NCBI RefSeq assembly: GCF_014066305.1
Contig: NW_023501128.1
Span: forward strand, 47,259 to 111,258
From: Letharia columbiana
Taxonomy: Eukaryota; Ascomycota; Lecanoromycetes; Lecanorales; Parmeliaceae
DNA: 64,000 nucleotides
Reading direction: 5' to 3'
Under the pieces are notes generated by a model that did not search any database, was not told the origin of the DNA, and was given only the letters and a program-made list of their open reading frames with translations. Of the stretch, positions 24,359 through 35,452 are shown in pieces; the first letter of the stretch is position 1; the number at the start of each line of letters is the position of its first letter. A program made the translations under genes and the position numbers.

Positions 24359-24750
24359 ATCCGATAACCTCCCACATGTAACAAATCCATTTTTCCTACT
24401 ACCATCTCCACCACCACTCCACTCCCACCATATAATCTACTATGAATGGCTTGTATCTAGTCTAGAGACTACATAGCAACTACCCTATCATGAAATCGCT
24501 TCACACAGTCCCCTTTGCGACATAAGAAGACTTTACATACACTGCACCCCCCCTTAGTCCTTGGGGAAATACCACTATTACCACTAATCTCTCTACCAAA
24601 ACCTCTTCCCTTAATGTCTATGCGACATTGAACACACGTACGACTACCCTTCAAGTCCTGCCAGTTATGATTACCTCGTAAATGCCTTGATAGTATAATA
24701 ACAGGGGGTGGAGGTAGATTTGTTACATTAGATCCGGGAGGTTATCGGAT
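24359..24750 (-). mobile_element. Inverted-repeat DNA element with truncated piggyBac-like transposase end
   Basis: The ends are inverted: ATCCGATAACCTCCC at 24359 matches GGGAGGTTATCGGAT at 24736-24750, and similarity continues inward (TGTAACAAATC). Between them, minus-strand codons up to 24469 encode a cysteine ribbon: C-V-Q-C, then C-S-V-C-KVFLC, GDC and RFH. This C..C...C..C...LC...C...FH pattern is that of the C-terminal zinc-ribbon of piggyBac-type (DDE_Tnp_1_7) transposases. The DDE catalytic part is missing, so this is a non-autonomous deletion derivative. No TTAA target duplication is evident, so the superfamily call is tentative. Confidence 0.55.
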
Positions 24751-24800
24751 AAGAATAAGGTAGGGCTGAGCTATAAAACCTTGAATTTGTATATGCAGCC

Positions 24801-24875
24801 AATTATCCGATAAACGCCGAGAGGCAACAAATTTCGCCCTATGTTGCCGGAGTCTCGGCGTTTATCGGATAAATT
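24801..24875. mobile_element. Compact foldback element with ATCCGATAA ends
   Basis: Near-perfect inverted repeat of about 32 bp per arm around a 10-nt centre. Left arm has ATCCGATAAACGCCGAG, right arm CTCGGCGTTTATCGGAT. It shares the terminal ATCCGATAA with the element at 24359-24750, 50 bp away, but diverges inward, suggesting a related terminal-repeat family reduced to its ends. Confidence 0.6.
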
Positions 24876-24970
24876 CGAGTCCGCTACGCTCTTTGGTTAG
24901 ACCGGCTGAGTCAGCCCGCTAGCCCTCCCGAGGCCCCTCATCAAAAAAATAGGTGTACGTTATTTACATA

Positions 24971-25206
24971 TACTCGTGCTATCCAGAAGTAAGTTCTTTA
25001 ATACTTGTTAGTGAGTCTTTGATAGAGCGAGGACACCATAGATCAAGGACATGCCGCTAAGTGGAATATTTTGGTGTCCTCCTCTATCAACTCTTTTGAA
25101 TCACGAGTAGAGTGAGGACATCAATAGATTAACCGATATTCGACTAAGTGGAAGGATTTATTGGTGTCCTCGCTCTATTAAAGAACTCACTCTGACAGCA
25201 CGAGTA
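24971..25206. mobile_element. MITE-like element with TA-flanked inverted ends
   Basis: Ends TACTCGTGCT and AGCACGAGTA are perfect 10-bp inverted repeats, and if the element is taken as CTCGTGCT...AGCACGAG it is flanked by TA on both sides, as for Tc1/mariner-type insertion. Subterminal AGTTCTTTAAT / ATTAAAGAACT is also inverted. Inside are two further hairpins built on GAGGACAC / GTGTCCTC. No coding capacity. The neighbouring repeat copy lacks it, showing that it is an insertion. Confidence 0.65.
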
Positions 25207-25321
25207 GAACAACTTTTTTGTTTTCTATTAAATTTTTAAGATATTTTTTTTAAATTATAGAGTAAAGTTTACGCTTTTAAATAAAAGAAGAATTTTAGAA
25301 TTTAGTCTTATAATTATTAAA

Positions 25322-25458
25322 GCGCACCAGGGGTGACAGAAGTCTGAATACCGAGGTTTACCCGGCTACCTGCAAACTGATAGAGAATTTTTTTTGGTGG
25401 AAGCCTACGGTAGCCGGTTAAACCTCGGTATTTAGACTTCTTCACCCTCTGGTGGCGC
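25322..25458. mobile_element. Foldback element with ~49-bp inverted arms
   Basis: Left arm 25322-25370 and right arm 25409-25458 pair along almost their whole length (shared ATACCGAGGTTTA core and CCGGCTACC inner end) around a 38-nt centre. The outer ends are GCGC. No open frame. The uninterrupted repeat copy to the right has no such sequence at the matching place. Confidence 0.65.
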
Positions 25459-25759
25459 AAGAAATTTAAATATCGCTCACCAAAGTTCGCTCACTAAATT
25501 TACCGGCAGCCCTAATAAAAAAATAGGTGTATATTATTTAATTTTAGAATAACTCTTTTTTTTCTATTAAAATTTTGAGATTCTTTTTCAAATTATAGTC
25601 TACAGCTTACGCTTTTTAAAAATAAAAAAATTTCGAATTTAGATTCTATAGTTCTTCAAAGACATAGAATTCAAAATATCGCTTATCAAAAATCGCTTAC
25701 TAAAGATCGCTTATTAAATTTACTCGACAGCCCTAATCAAATAAAATAGTTATGAATTT

Positions 25760-27387
25760 AATTCATAGGCCTTTACTCGTCTCGCTACAACGGACTAACT
25801 AATAAGATTTATTGGTTCAGCTATATCGAGCTTTGACTGTAGGTACTTCTGTACTTCACTTTACTTAGTCTAGTCTTGAGTGTGGGGAGTAAGCGAGGGG
25901 AAGCTACTGCAGCGAAGAGTGTGGGGAGTTTGGGGAGGGTGGGGGTCTTGCATATGTTCTGCAGGATAGATCCTAAGCTACCTAGGTACATGTACTTGTA
26001 GCGTGTTGGTGTGATGCAACTTTCCCTCATCGGCTCTGACGGCACGACTACTACACTACTCGTACGCTCGACTGGTTCTCGGTTTACCCTTTTTTACTTT
26101 ACCACCAATGACGAACAGCACCACCAGCACCCTTTCCCCTCAGTAACACGTAAGAATTAACTTGTGTATTGCGAATGCTTTGGCCTTGCTTTGTCTCAGG
26201 GCAGATGAAGCAAGCATTTGTGTAAGAGTAGCTCACCAGGGTCACTCCAAAAAACTCACCTACAAGTACCGCCTTCAGGTACTGACCCTGGCTTCGGAGA
26301 AAAGAGGCCATGTGGATTGGCCTTGTCCCCGGGTACGAGGGGTAGTTAAAATTACAAGTATAACACTTTGCTAATAAGCAACAAGGAATAAGCGAAGAGA
26401 AAAAAGACAAAAGAGAAGCCGGACGAGAGATATGAATCCATGTACTCTTCTTTCATTCGCCCATCTCTCGACTCTCTTCCCTTTCTCCCTTTTCCCCCTG
26501 TTCCCACCATATTCTCTCACGTGCGTAATCTCTGCAGTCCCGATAGGCTATACTACAAAGAGAGGGTGCCCTGCAGCTCGCTGTCCAGATCTTTGATGCA
26601 ACTTTGCTTCCATACAACCTATTCTTACGCTACGACGTGTTTGGAAAAGACCCAACCATATAGACATAGACACTAACGTACCTTACCTCCAACCCCCCCG
26701 AGTCTTCATCCACATCATCCACATTCCGAGCTTCCTACCCCACGCTGCGAGAGCGCCTGCATACTCGTAGCCTTAAGTACTGACTTGCATACGGCCACTA
26801 AAAGTACTTGTTGCTCAAGCTGCATCATGCTCAGCACGGACTCCAACCTTCCTTGAGTGAATGGTAAAGTATGGCTTCATCTTTCACCTGCCCTATTACC
26901 GAGTATCACGGCTTCGATTTAATGTCCTGCAAATACTTCTGCTCTGCACGTCCCAAACATCTCTGACTAGAATCCCAACTACGCCGATCCTGTATGTATT
27001 CGTCTTGCCTGGTCTTTATCCTTCTATCCCATCACTTCCTCTCACAGTGACTATTCGCTTACTCAGAGCATCTCGGTGTCTGAGCGCTCCTCAGCCGTGA
27101 TCCTGCCATTCCCGCTCCCCATTGCTTCGCGTTGGAATACAAATTAGCTCTCGTGCATGAAGGGAATCCAAGGCGAACGGGAAAGCATGGCAGAGACTTG
27201 TCCTTCTATCATCCGCCTGCCGGAATCAGTGTCCACGTAGCACAGCTCATATCGTGCTTGTACTTTCTTTTCTTTTTGAGAAGTCCTCTCCGATTGACTT
27301 TCAAAAATCTTCATGTCCAATCTTTCTGTGTCACATTTCTTTCCGCTGCCTTTCATGTTACCCAACCGCTGATTATTCGTCTTCACA
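25760..27387. other. Intergenic region between repeat island and ACT-protein gene
   Basis: About 1.6 kb without a recognised gene. Near the island edge, ACCTAGGT (25980) runs into the palindrome GTACATGTAC (25986-25995), sharing AGGTACATGTACTT with the edge of the first island. The rest is pyrimidine-rich on the plus strand. Confidence 0.45.
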
Positions 27388-28716
27388 ATGGAGCAGTCAA
27401 GCCTTCTGATGTCGGCCAGAGTCCACTTTCTTGTAAGTCTGCTATGCTCCAAAGCCAGTGGGGATATATCTTGTTTTTCAATGTTTCATGAAAACTAGAT
27501 GGGGCTGGTGTTCCTTCAAAAAGACAACAGCGTCTCGAAGCCACTGCTGACTTGTTTTATCAAAATAGGAAGTACAGCTTAGCCTCGTCCATATCCCTTT
27601 GGAGCAGTATCAGCATTACTTGCCTTCAGTCCTTCAGCTGCTGTTCCCTTCGGTCGCGGGTCCTAACGAGGATGTACGCAACAGTGGATCCTGGGCAAAC
27701 AGTCATGCTTTCTTGAACGTCTCTGTCACCTCCATTGAATGCTCCATCGTCTGCGAAAAGGATGTGGCCGAAGACCTGTTCAGACCAGCAATAGATCGGG
27801 CCTTATCGTCACCCGGCGCCGATGGTGATCAGTATGCTTCCATCTCTGCGGAAGATTTCGTTGTAATCTCCGTAGAAGGAGCTGGCATGGAGGCTGGGCA
27901 GAGAGTGTTAGAATTGACAAGTCCTCTCGCTCTCGCTGGAATGTAAGCTTTACTCTTTGCTAATCGTCATTAGAGTTCCTGACAATGAGCAGTTCGCTAT
28001 TCTTCATCACCACGTATTATTCCGACTTTATCCTCGTCCCTGCAAAAGCCAAAAGCCAGGTCGTCCGTGCCCTGGAAAACCGTGGTTTTGCATTCGAGAA
28101 GTCTTCAGAGTCGTATGTCAACTCATCTGCCCACCACCGGAACGCGTCCTCGAGCTCGTCCTTGAGCTCCGGATTACCTTCGACTCCACCGCCTACCAAC
28201 ATGACAGAGCTTCAGGCTCGCACCTTTGGATTGCTCAATCGCCACTCGATCGTTCCAATGGTACACTCTGAAATCCGCCTTGTCCAATGTGGAGGCCGAA
28301 ACACCAACCCAGAGACATTTGTGGCCGACGAACTAGCCCTTCAACACGGACTTACTAGGTGTCTCATTCACCAGCCCAAATTCGCGAGTGTGACCCTAAC
28401 CAGAGATGAATCCGCTGGACTTCTTTTAGAGAAGCGACTTCTCCCTAATTTTGACCTGCCGGGCTCTGATAATGTCTTACTCGGTGCTAGGGAAGACTAT
28501 CTCATCCCAATTGTCCTGAACCTGGAATCGTTGCCAATTGAAGCAAGTGGTATCGTCTGTGGGGTTGCTGGGAGACTTGTGGACGGGCCCCTCCACCCGA
28601 TTGAGATGACTTACCTTTCTACTGCCAAAGCTGGGACTGTTATGGTGGACGAGTGTGACCTTGATAGCGCAATGCAGGCACTGAGGCTCGGCGTGAATGG
28701 CGAAATTCAGCCGTGA
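27388..28716 (+). CDS. ACT-domain (CASTOR-like) putative amino-acid-binding protein
   Basis: Exons 27388-27432, 27569-27942 and 27990-28716 give 381 aa with consistent phases. The protein opens MEQSSLLMSARVHFLEVQLS, then SLVHIPLEQYQHYL. An ACT-like unit follows: SISAEDFVVISVEGAGMEAG, ISSLFFITTYYSDFILVPAK and a helix KSQVVRALENRGFAFE; a second, more diverged copy may occupy about residues 270-350 (DYLIPIVLNLESLPIEASGI, MTYLSTAKAGTVMVDE). This matches the CASTOR/GATS-type ACT architecture, known in animals as an arginine sensor acting on GATOR2-TORC1. The ligand of the fungal relatives is, as far as I know, undetermined, so nutrient sensing here is inference. Confidence 0.78.
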
Positions 28717-29041
28717 TGGATGGACTCATATCATCGAGAACCAAAAAGCCTTAGACATTGCATTGAATTAGCGGGATGGATAGCAAGCCGAAAAATGGCT
28801 ACAGAGTTGACGGCCTCATTGGGCTTACTAGAATGTAAAACAGCATACACGGGGACTTGAGACCCGACTGCCTATTCACCATCAAGGCTACAGGAATTGA
28901 AGCAGCAGTATCGCTTTCGCCTCTTCCGGTTTGTTCAAGCAGTCCCTCGAAGGAGCGCGTGCGTGTTACAAAGATGGCATGTGTCAAGGGCCTGTAGCCC
29001 ACCATTGCTCCCCCGGTTTATCAATTCCGAGTGCAGCTACA
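28717..29041. other. Convergent intergenic region, nothing recognised
   Basis: Between the 3' ends of the ACT gene and the WD40 gene. No motif-bearing frame. Confidence 0.45.
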
Positions 29042-30132
29042 TCACTCTGGCATGGCCCAAATACTGACGGTGCCTGTTGGAAACTCAGCGTGCATCTAGA
29101 TCAATCAGAAAGGGGTGGATAGGTACTCACCATCAACTCCGGCACTAGCCCATTCCTTCTTTACCCCATTACAAGCTACAGCGCTGGCCACCTTCCCGCC
29201 ATGCGCCTCGAGTTTCTCGATCACCTTCCCCTCCAGCAAGTCCCAAGCATACAATTTCCCATCCTCACTTCCACTTATCACCACTGAGTCCGCCATGCCC
29301 AGACACGATCTGACTCGATAGTCCTTGTTCGTATGGCCTCTGTAGCTTTGCAACAACTGGCCATTGCTCCTATCCATAAGTCTAATAGTTGAGTCAAGAG
29401 TAGAAACCAGGACCGCATTGCCATCTTGCGTTTGCTGGACTGATGTGATGGGTTCTGAAAGTACTTTCGATCAGCGACCCAGAATCCACAACGGCTAGAA
29501 AAGACATACGGCCAATGACATCCACAAATGTCATTCCCATCCGCAAATCATAGACCCTCATCCTCCCGTCCACGCTCCCCGTCACGATCTCATGCCCAAC
29601 CACATGCAAACTGCTGAAACTATCTCTTGCCTCCTCGAGAACCTGTATTGGCTTCGTACTCTGGCTCCTGCAATCCCACAACCTGACAGTAGCATCATAG
29701 CTCCCGCTGATGACCACACTGCCATCTTCCCCACCAAAACCCACACAGTTGACACGGCCGAAGTGCCCGCTCCATCGTTTCAATGTTCGAGCTGTGGCAA
29801 CGTCCCAGAGAAAGACTTGCTTGTCACCGCCGACGCTGGCGAACCGGGCATTGTCGGCTGTAACGGCTAGGTCGAGGACTTCGTAGCTGTGGGCTCTGTA
29901 GGTTTGAATGAGGCCTGATTTGGGAGTGGAGCTGGAGGCTTTGGAGGGGTTGTAGAGGTGGACGGAGCGGTCACTTGAACCCGTGAGGATCTAGGGAGAA
30001 CGAAGCATTAGTTCCGTAAGGGGATGAAATCAGGGATTTCACATATTGACCAGCCCCACAGCTATACACCACGGCGTGGATTGCGCCTGAATGCCCGGAG
30101 AGGGTCGTCACTTGACGATTGGGAAATATCAT
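29042..30132 (-). CDS. MORG1/WDR83-type WD40 scaffold protein
   Basis: Exons 30132-30043, 29990-29510, 29454-29131 and 29073-29042 give 308 aa. Blades are readable as LSGHSGAIHAVVYSCG, YRAHSYEVLDLAVTADNAR, WSGHFGRVNCVGFG, then SGSYDATVRLWDCRS, GSVDGRMRVYDLRMG, STLDSTIRLMDRSNG and SGSEDGKLYAWDL. The pattern ISGSYD...WDCRS plus EARDSFSSL and VGHEIVTGSVDGR is the WDR83/MORG1 signature. Animal MORG1 organises ERK-pathway components and also appears in spliceosomal C complexes. The last exon (32 nt) encodes the closing TVSIWAMPE; without it the frame would end in a spurious YLSTPF. Confidence 0.87.
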
Positions 30133-30514
30133 CACATTTTGGGTAGTGGTGGACTGGTTTGGAGCTTGCTCATTCGTCTACGATTGCGGAGCCTAAACAT
30201 AATTGGCTACTACTCTACGCTACGAGTGTAAGAAAGCCAAGAAATTGTTAAAACCACAGATCGTAGGATTGAGAATGCTGTTGCATTCGAGAGCTTCATT
30301 TCCCATCATCTGAGTACTACTAGTTGAACAGAAAGCTTGATTACGTTAGACAGCAAACATGGAGACTCCACTGGAAAAGGAAGAAGGATGGATTGCCAGC
30401 TACTGGCACTCACGGCCTTCAAGGTTGCAAAGGTTCTTCGAATGATGAGCAGGCCCACAAAGTGCAAGCCGGAGAACTTTTCCATCCCGACTTATTTGCA
30501 GGCAGAGATCGCTT
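30133..30514. other. Intergenic region, nothing recognised
   Basis: Upstream of the WD40 gene and downstream of the septin gene. No gene seen. Confidence 0.45.
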
Positions 30515-32009
30515 CTAACGACGTCCGTGGCTTCGCTGAACACTGCCTTGCATTTGCTCTAATTCCATCTCCAATTGCTTGATACTGCAAGATCGTCAGC
30601 GGGAGCTTCTGATAGGAATAAATGCTGGACAACACATACGCTGCGTGTGTGCTTTCAAGATCCTTGTTCAGGCGGTCACGCTCAGAGATCAACTTCTGCT
30701 CCCATGCTCTGAATCGGTTCTCCTCCACCTTCACCTGCTCTGTGAATCTCTTACGTAGGCTCTCTTCCTCCTCTTTGAATTTGGGATTGTCAAGCTTCCT
30801 CGGTCGAGCTTCGCCGAACTTCCTCGTCTCCATCTGCTGGGCGCGGTACGCTTCATAGTGCATCTCTTCGGTGGTGTGAATGAGGTCCAGCATGTGGGTT
30901 CTAATGAGAATTGACCGCAGCTTCTTGAAATCGCAGTGGTCTTCGTTTTCAACCTCTGCGACCCCCCAAGAGTATTGACGTCCCTTCAGGACACGCCCGT
31001 CATGGGTCTTCACGTCCTTCTCAGATCCAATGACAGCGAACGGCATGGCTTCCGTCAAAGCCCGAGCGTGGTGGGCGGCAGCGTCGTCGTCTTCCTCTAG
31101 CGGTGGTTGGTATATCTTGATCCCTTGTGCTTCAACAACAGCTCGGATCTACAGATCTGCGTCAGTTACATTCAGAATTGTTCGAATCCTCGGAGTAAAT
31201 GTACTCTTCTCTTGAATGTAGCCAGATCTGCCGGACTCAGTGTGTCCGCTTTGGCTACGACAGGAATGAGATTGACCCTCGAGCTCAAGCGCTTCATGAC
31301 TTCGATATCCAGGGGCTTTAACGTATGACCGGTCGGTCTGATGAAGTAAAGGCACGCATGAACACGGAGATCGATCCTGTCGGCTCGGCGAGGCTGTTGT
31401 TCTTGCAACATGTACGACTCATGTTGATCGTCCAAGAACTCTATGATTGGCATCCACGAGTCGCGGTTGTTGACGTAGTCGCCGAAGCCGGGAGTGTCGA
31501 TGACCGTCAAGCGGACTGTCCCATAATTTTAGAATAGGTATTCCAATAACCCAAGCAGTTGAAGATAAATACCCTTGAAGAATTTCTCTTCCAGCTCAGC
31601 CTTGGTGATCTCGATCTCAACAGTTTTGTCTACTTGCTTCGCATGGCGGCGCCTGTGGTCTGCGTAGTTCTTGATGGTTGTCGAGAACAAGGTATTGATG
31701 AACGTCGTCTTTCCCAGGCCTGATTCGCCTGCAACCTGGGACAGATAAGCCTATTCAAGTTACTCACTGGAAAGGTGTGGGAATACCATGATGGTGAATG
31801 CAGCTCCACGTTTAGCAACGATCTTATGCCTGGAGCCAAGTCAGTCGAGGCTGGACTGTGCTTTTCGGACACGTCAAAGTATGTACCTCTGGTTTGGAAG
31901 CTACACCCAACGGCACATGTTAGAAAATTGCTGTGGGTGAAGCACGTGAGAATAGACTCACGTTGGCAATGCCAATTGGCGAAGCAGCCTCAGACATTGC
32001 TGGCGCCAT
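30515..32009 (-). CDS. aspC: Septin, Cdc12/AspC group
   Basis: GTP-binding septin that polymerises into filaments and rings at septation sites. Seven exons on the minus strand: 32009-31962, 31900-31887, 31829-31787, 31735-31573, 31515-31205, 31148-30640 and 30584-30515; 385 aa. G1 is AGESGLGKT, G3 DTPGFGDYVNN, G4 AKADTL. Other family strings are ESYMLQEQQPRR, LYFIRPTGHTLKPLD and the septin-unique VIGSEKDV...GRQYSWGVAEVEN. The C-terminal 80 residues (KEEEESLRKRF, ENRFRAWEQKLISERDRLNKDLE) form the coiled coil, ending in SHGRR. The group assignment rests on that tail and on the N-terminal IGIANLPNQRHKIVAKRGA. The residue before G1 is Ala in place of the Cys I expect in most AspC proteins. Divergent from PWP2 with 369 bp between starts. 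Confidence 0.93.
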
Positions 32010-32378
32010 GTTAAAGCTCAATTTGTAGGGGCCCGCAGTAATTGAGGTGCAAAAGCTGGGAAGGGATTGTAAAGTCAGAGATTTTCTGGCTCTTGCAATT
32101 GGAAGAGGCGTGTGTAAGGTCGAGTGACTTCGAAGTCTGAAAACACGTTCACCAGTCAGTCCGACACAGAGCTCGTTAAGGGGAACTCTGGAAAGGGACA
32201 ATTTTCCGGCTAACCACTTTAGCACTAGCGCCACGGTCCGAGCTTTTCGATTTTTTTTTGAAGGACCTCGGATCAGACTGTGCGACAATTGGTCAACGAC
32301 GGTTTCGACGCATGCGCTTCAACCCATGGCTTTTGGTTCCTTTCTGTTCCCTGAAGCTATGTCTTTTAGATAGTCACT
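32010..32378. promoter_or_regulatory. Shared divergent promoter region septin / PWP2
   Basis: 369 bp between divergent start codons; it must hold both promoters. A run of nine T at about 32250-32258 lies roughly in the middle. No specific factor site recognised. Confidence 0.35.
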
Positions 32379-35300
32379 ATGAAGACCGAGTTCAAGGTAG
32401 CGTTTCCCAGTTGTCCCCTTCTGTCAATGCTTTTTGCAGAAACTAAGGCTTGGCAACAGTTCTCTAACCTGCTGGGCACAGTCTATTGCAAAGGAAACCT
32501 CCTCTTTACTCCTGATGGGACTTGTCTGCTTTCACCAGTCGGTAATCGTGTCACTGTGTTTGACCTGATCAAGTACGTGGCCCGGCTGCCCCAGCATTCC
32601 GCAAGTTTGTAGCCACTAAGACTGACATTATCAGCAATAAGTCCTATACCTTTCCCTTTTCGCATCGCCGGAATATCTCCCGCTTAGCCCTCAGTCCGCG
32701 CGGAAACCTACTCCTCTCTGTTGACGAAGATGGTCGGGCCATTCTAGCCAACTTTCCTCGACGGCTTGCCCTTCACCACTTCTCTTTTAAAGCGCCTGTT
32801 TCTGCCCTAGCCTTTTCACCTTCTGGTCACCACTTCGCTGTTGGTGTTGGAAGACTTGTTGAAGTATGGAAAACACCTTCGACACCAGATGCAACTACAG
32901 ATGAGGGTCTTGAATACGCGCCATTTGTTCGGCATAGAGTGCATGCTGGGCATTACGATACTGTCCAGAGTATAGAATGGTCGAGTGACTCTCGTTTCTT
33001 TTTGAGTTCCGCGAAAGACCTTACAGCTCGAATATGGAGCCTCGATCCCGAAGAGGGTTTTATCCCTACAACACTAGCAGGCCATCGAGAAGGCGTTTTG
33101 GGTGCGTGGTTCTCATGCGATCAGGAACAGGTAAGCCGAAATACCTAGCGTTGCTGGAATAGATTCTGAGATCAAGGCAGATTTACACAGTCAGCCAAGA
33201 TGGTGCGCTCTTTAGATGGAGCTACTCGCAAAGGCCAGGCGCAAACGGCGACGTCAACATTCGTGAAGATGACGAAGACCCTCTACAGTGGAGAATCGTA
33301 CAACGACATTATTTCATGCAGAACAATGCGAAAGTCAAGTGTGCTGCGTATCATGCCGAATCCAATCTACTTGTAGCCGGCTTTTCCAACGGCCTTTTTG
33401 GATTGTATGAGCTCCCGGATTTCAACATGATACACACCTTAAGGTGCACTTCCACGGTTCTGATTGCTTGAATACGAAATGCTGACGACGCTTTCATAGT
33501 ATATCTCAAAATGAGATAGATTTTGTGACTTTGAACAATTCAGGGGAATGGTTGGCATTTGGTGCGTCGAAACTTGGCCAGCTTCTTGTTTGGGAGTGGC
33601 AATCAGAGTCCTATATCCTGAAACAACAAGGCCATTTCGACTCCATGAACGCTTTGGTCTACTCTCCAGATGGTCAACGTATCATTACGACTGCGGATGA
33701 CGGCAAGATCAAGGTTTGGGACACACAATCAGGCTTCTGTATTGTCACATTTACCGAGCATTCAAGCAGCGTGACTGCCTGCGAGTTTGCGAAGAGAGGT
33801 AATGTTCTTTTCACCTCAAGTCTTGATGGCTCAATCAGAGCGTGGGATTTAATACGGTATCGGAATTTTAGAACATTCACAGCACCTACCCGGTTATCAT
33901 TTTCTTCTGTCGCTGTGGACCCTAGTGGTGAAGTCGTGTGCGCGGGATCGCTGGACTCCTTTGACATCCATATCTGGTCAGTTCAAACGGGCCAATTACT
34001 CGATCAGCTATCTGGGCATGAAGGCCCAGTCGCATCTTTAGCATTTGCACCTTCCGGTGATGTCGTTGTAAGCGGTAGTTGGGACCATACAGTGCGCATA
34101 TGGAGCATCTTTGGTCGGACCCAGACCAGTGAGCCAATACAGCTACAAGCGAATGTCCTTCATGTTGCATTCCGCCCCGATTCGAAACAGGTAGCCGTTT
34201 CTACCTTGGACGGTCAGCTAACTTTCTGGTCTGTCTCTGAAGCTAGTCAGGAAGCTGGTGTGGATGGCCGTCGTGATGTCTCGGGCGGTCGAAGAATCTC
34301 GGATCGAAGGACCGCAGCCAACGTCGCAGGGACAAAGTCTTTCAACTGTATAGCTTACAGTGCTGACGGTAGCTGCGTCATTGCTGGCGGAAACTCCAAG
34401 TACATATGTCTCTATGACGTCCAGTCCGGCACACTCATCAAGAAATTTACCGTTTCGGTCAACTTGTCGTTGGAAGGCACCCAAGAGTTTTTAAACAGCC
34501 GCAACCTCACCGAAGCTGGTCCAAGAGGCTTGATAGATGAGAAGGGTGAAGCTTCGGATCTCGAAGACCGCATTGACCATACATTACCTGGCGCTACTCG
34601 TGGCGACCTTTCTGTTCGGCGGACGCAGCCAGAAGTGCGCGCACCAGCAGTTGCGTTCTCGCCCACAGGCGGAGCCTTCTGCGCCGCATCGACTGAGGGT
34701 CTTCTTGTCTATTCGCTTGATAGCGCCCTCCAATTCGACCCTTTCGATCTCGACATCAATATCACACCGGCTTCTACCCTGCAAGCCATCAAGGAGAAAG
34801 ACTTTCTTCTTGCCCTTATCATGGCTTTCCGACTCAACGAGCGGCTGTTAATTCGTCGAGTCTATGAAGCAATTCCTGTTACCGATGTCACTCTTCTTGT
34901 CAAGGACATACCTATCGTATACCTCGCCCGACTCCTGCGTTTCGTCGCCCAAGCTACCGATGAGAGTCCTCACCTCGAATTCAATCTTCGATGGATTGAG
35001 GCTTTATTACATGCACATGGTCCCTATCTGAAAGATCACGCTAGCTCATTGGCCTCCGAGCTGCGAACTGTACAAAAGGCGATAGCGAAAATCCAATTAG
35101 AGTTGGCCAGATTAGCGGATGATAATATTTATGCACTGGACTATTTGCTTGCGCAGCCGTTGCTCCTCGCAGGGGTGGATCACGGGTCCGAAGAGGCGCC
35201 ATTGATGGTGAATGGCAACGGCGCTTTAGATGATTGTATGGATGAGGATATGGAAGGCGATTGGATTGGCCTAGACGACAAAGATGGTCACGTAGACTAG
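32379..35300 (+). CDS. pwp2: Periodic tryptophan protein 2 (PWP2/UTP1), SSU processome
   Basis: WD40 protein of the UTP-B subcomplex needed for 18S rRNA maturation in the nucleolus. Exons 32379-32396 (18 nt), 32460-32572, 32635-33130, 33181-33443 and 33500-35300 give 896 aa. It starts MKTEFKFSNLLGTVYCKGN, then LLFTPDGTCLLSPVGNRVTV, the family's N-terminus. Tandem beta-propeller blades include VRHRVHAGHYDTVQSIEWSS, SSAKDLTARIW, GHFDSMNALVYSPDGQ, SGHEGPVASLAFAPSGD and GSWDHTVRIW. The conserved C-terminal Utp12-like helical domain (KEKDFLLALIMAFRLNERLL, then RVYEAIPVTDVTLLVKDIP) is followed by an acidic tail with MDEDMEGDWIGLDD. The first exon only codes MKTEFK and is fixed by the family start. 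Confidence 0.95.
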
Positions 35301-35452
35301 CATCTTGCACAAATTCCGGTTCAAGTTGAACCTTTGCCCGTCCGAGACGTAGATATGGTCACTAGAGAGCACTGTTCCGGTAATAGTCAGGCATGGGATA
35401 GCAGCGGAGCTAATCTTTGTACCTTTAATGGAAATTAAAATACAGAGCGCTT

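Larger units (their letters stand above)
24935..25743. repeat. Two-copy tandem AT-rich repeat, left copy interrupted
   Basis: Unit A (about 24935-25511) and unit B (about 25512-25734) share AAAAAAATAGGTGTA, TTTTCTATTAAA, AAATTATAG and TTACGCTTTT near the left. They also share ATATCGCT and CTAAA/TTAAATTTAC near the right; a third copy begins at about 25735 (CCCTAATCAAAT). Unit A is longer because it contains the two inverted-repeat inserts at 24971-25206 and 25322-25458 that unit B lacks. Confidence 0.65.
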
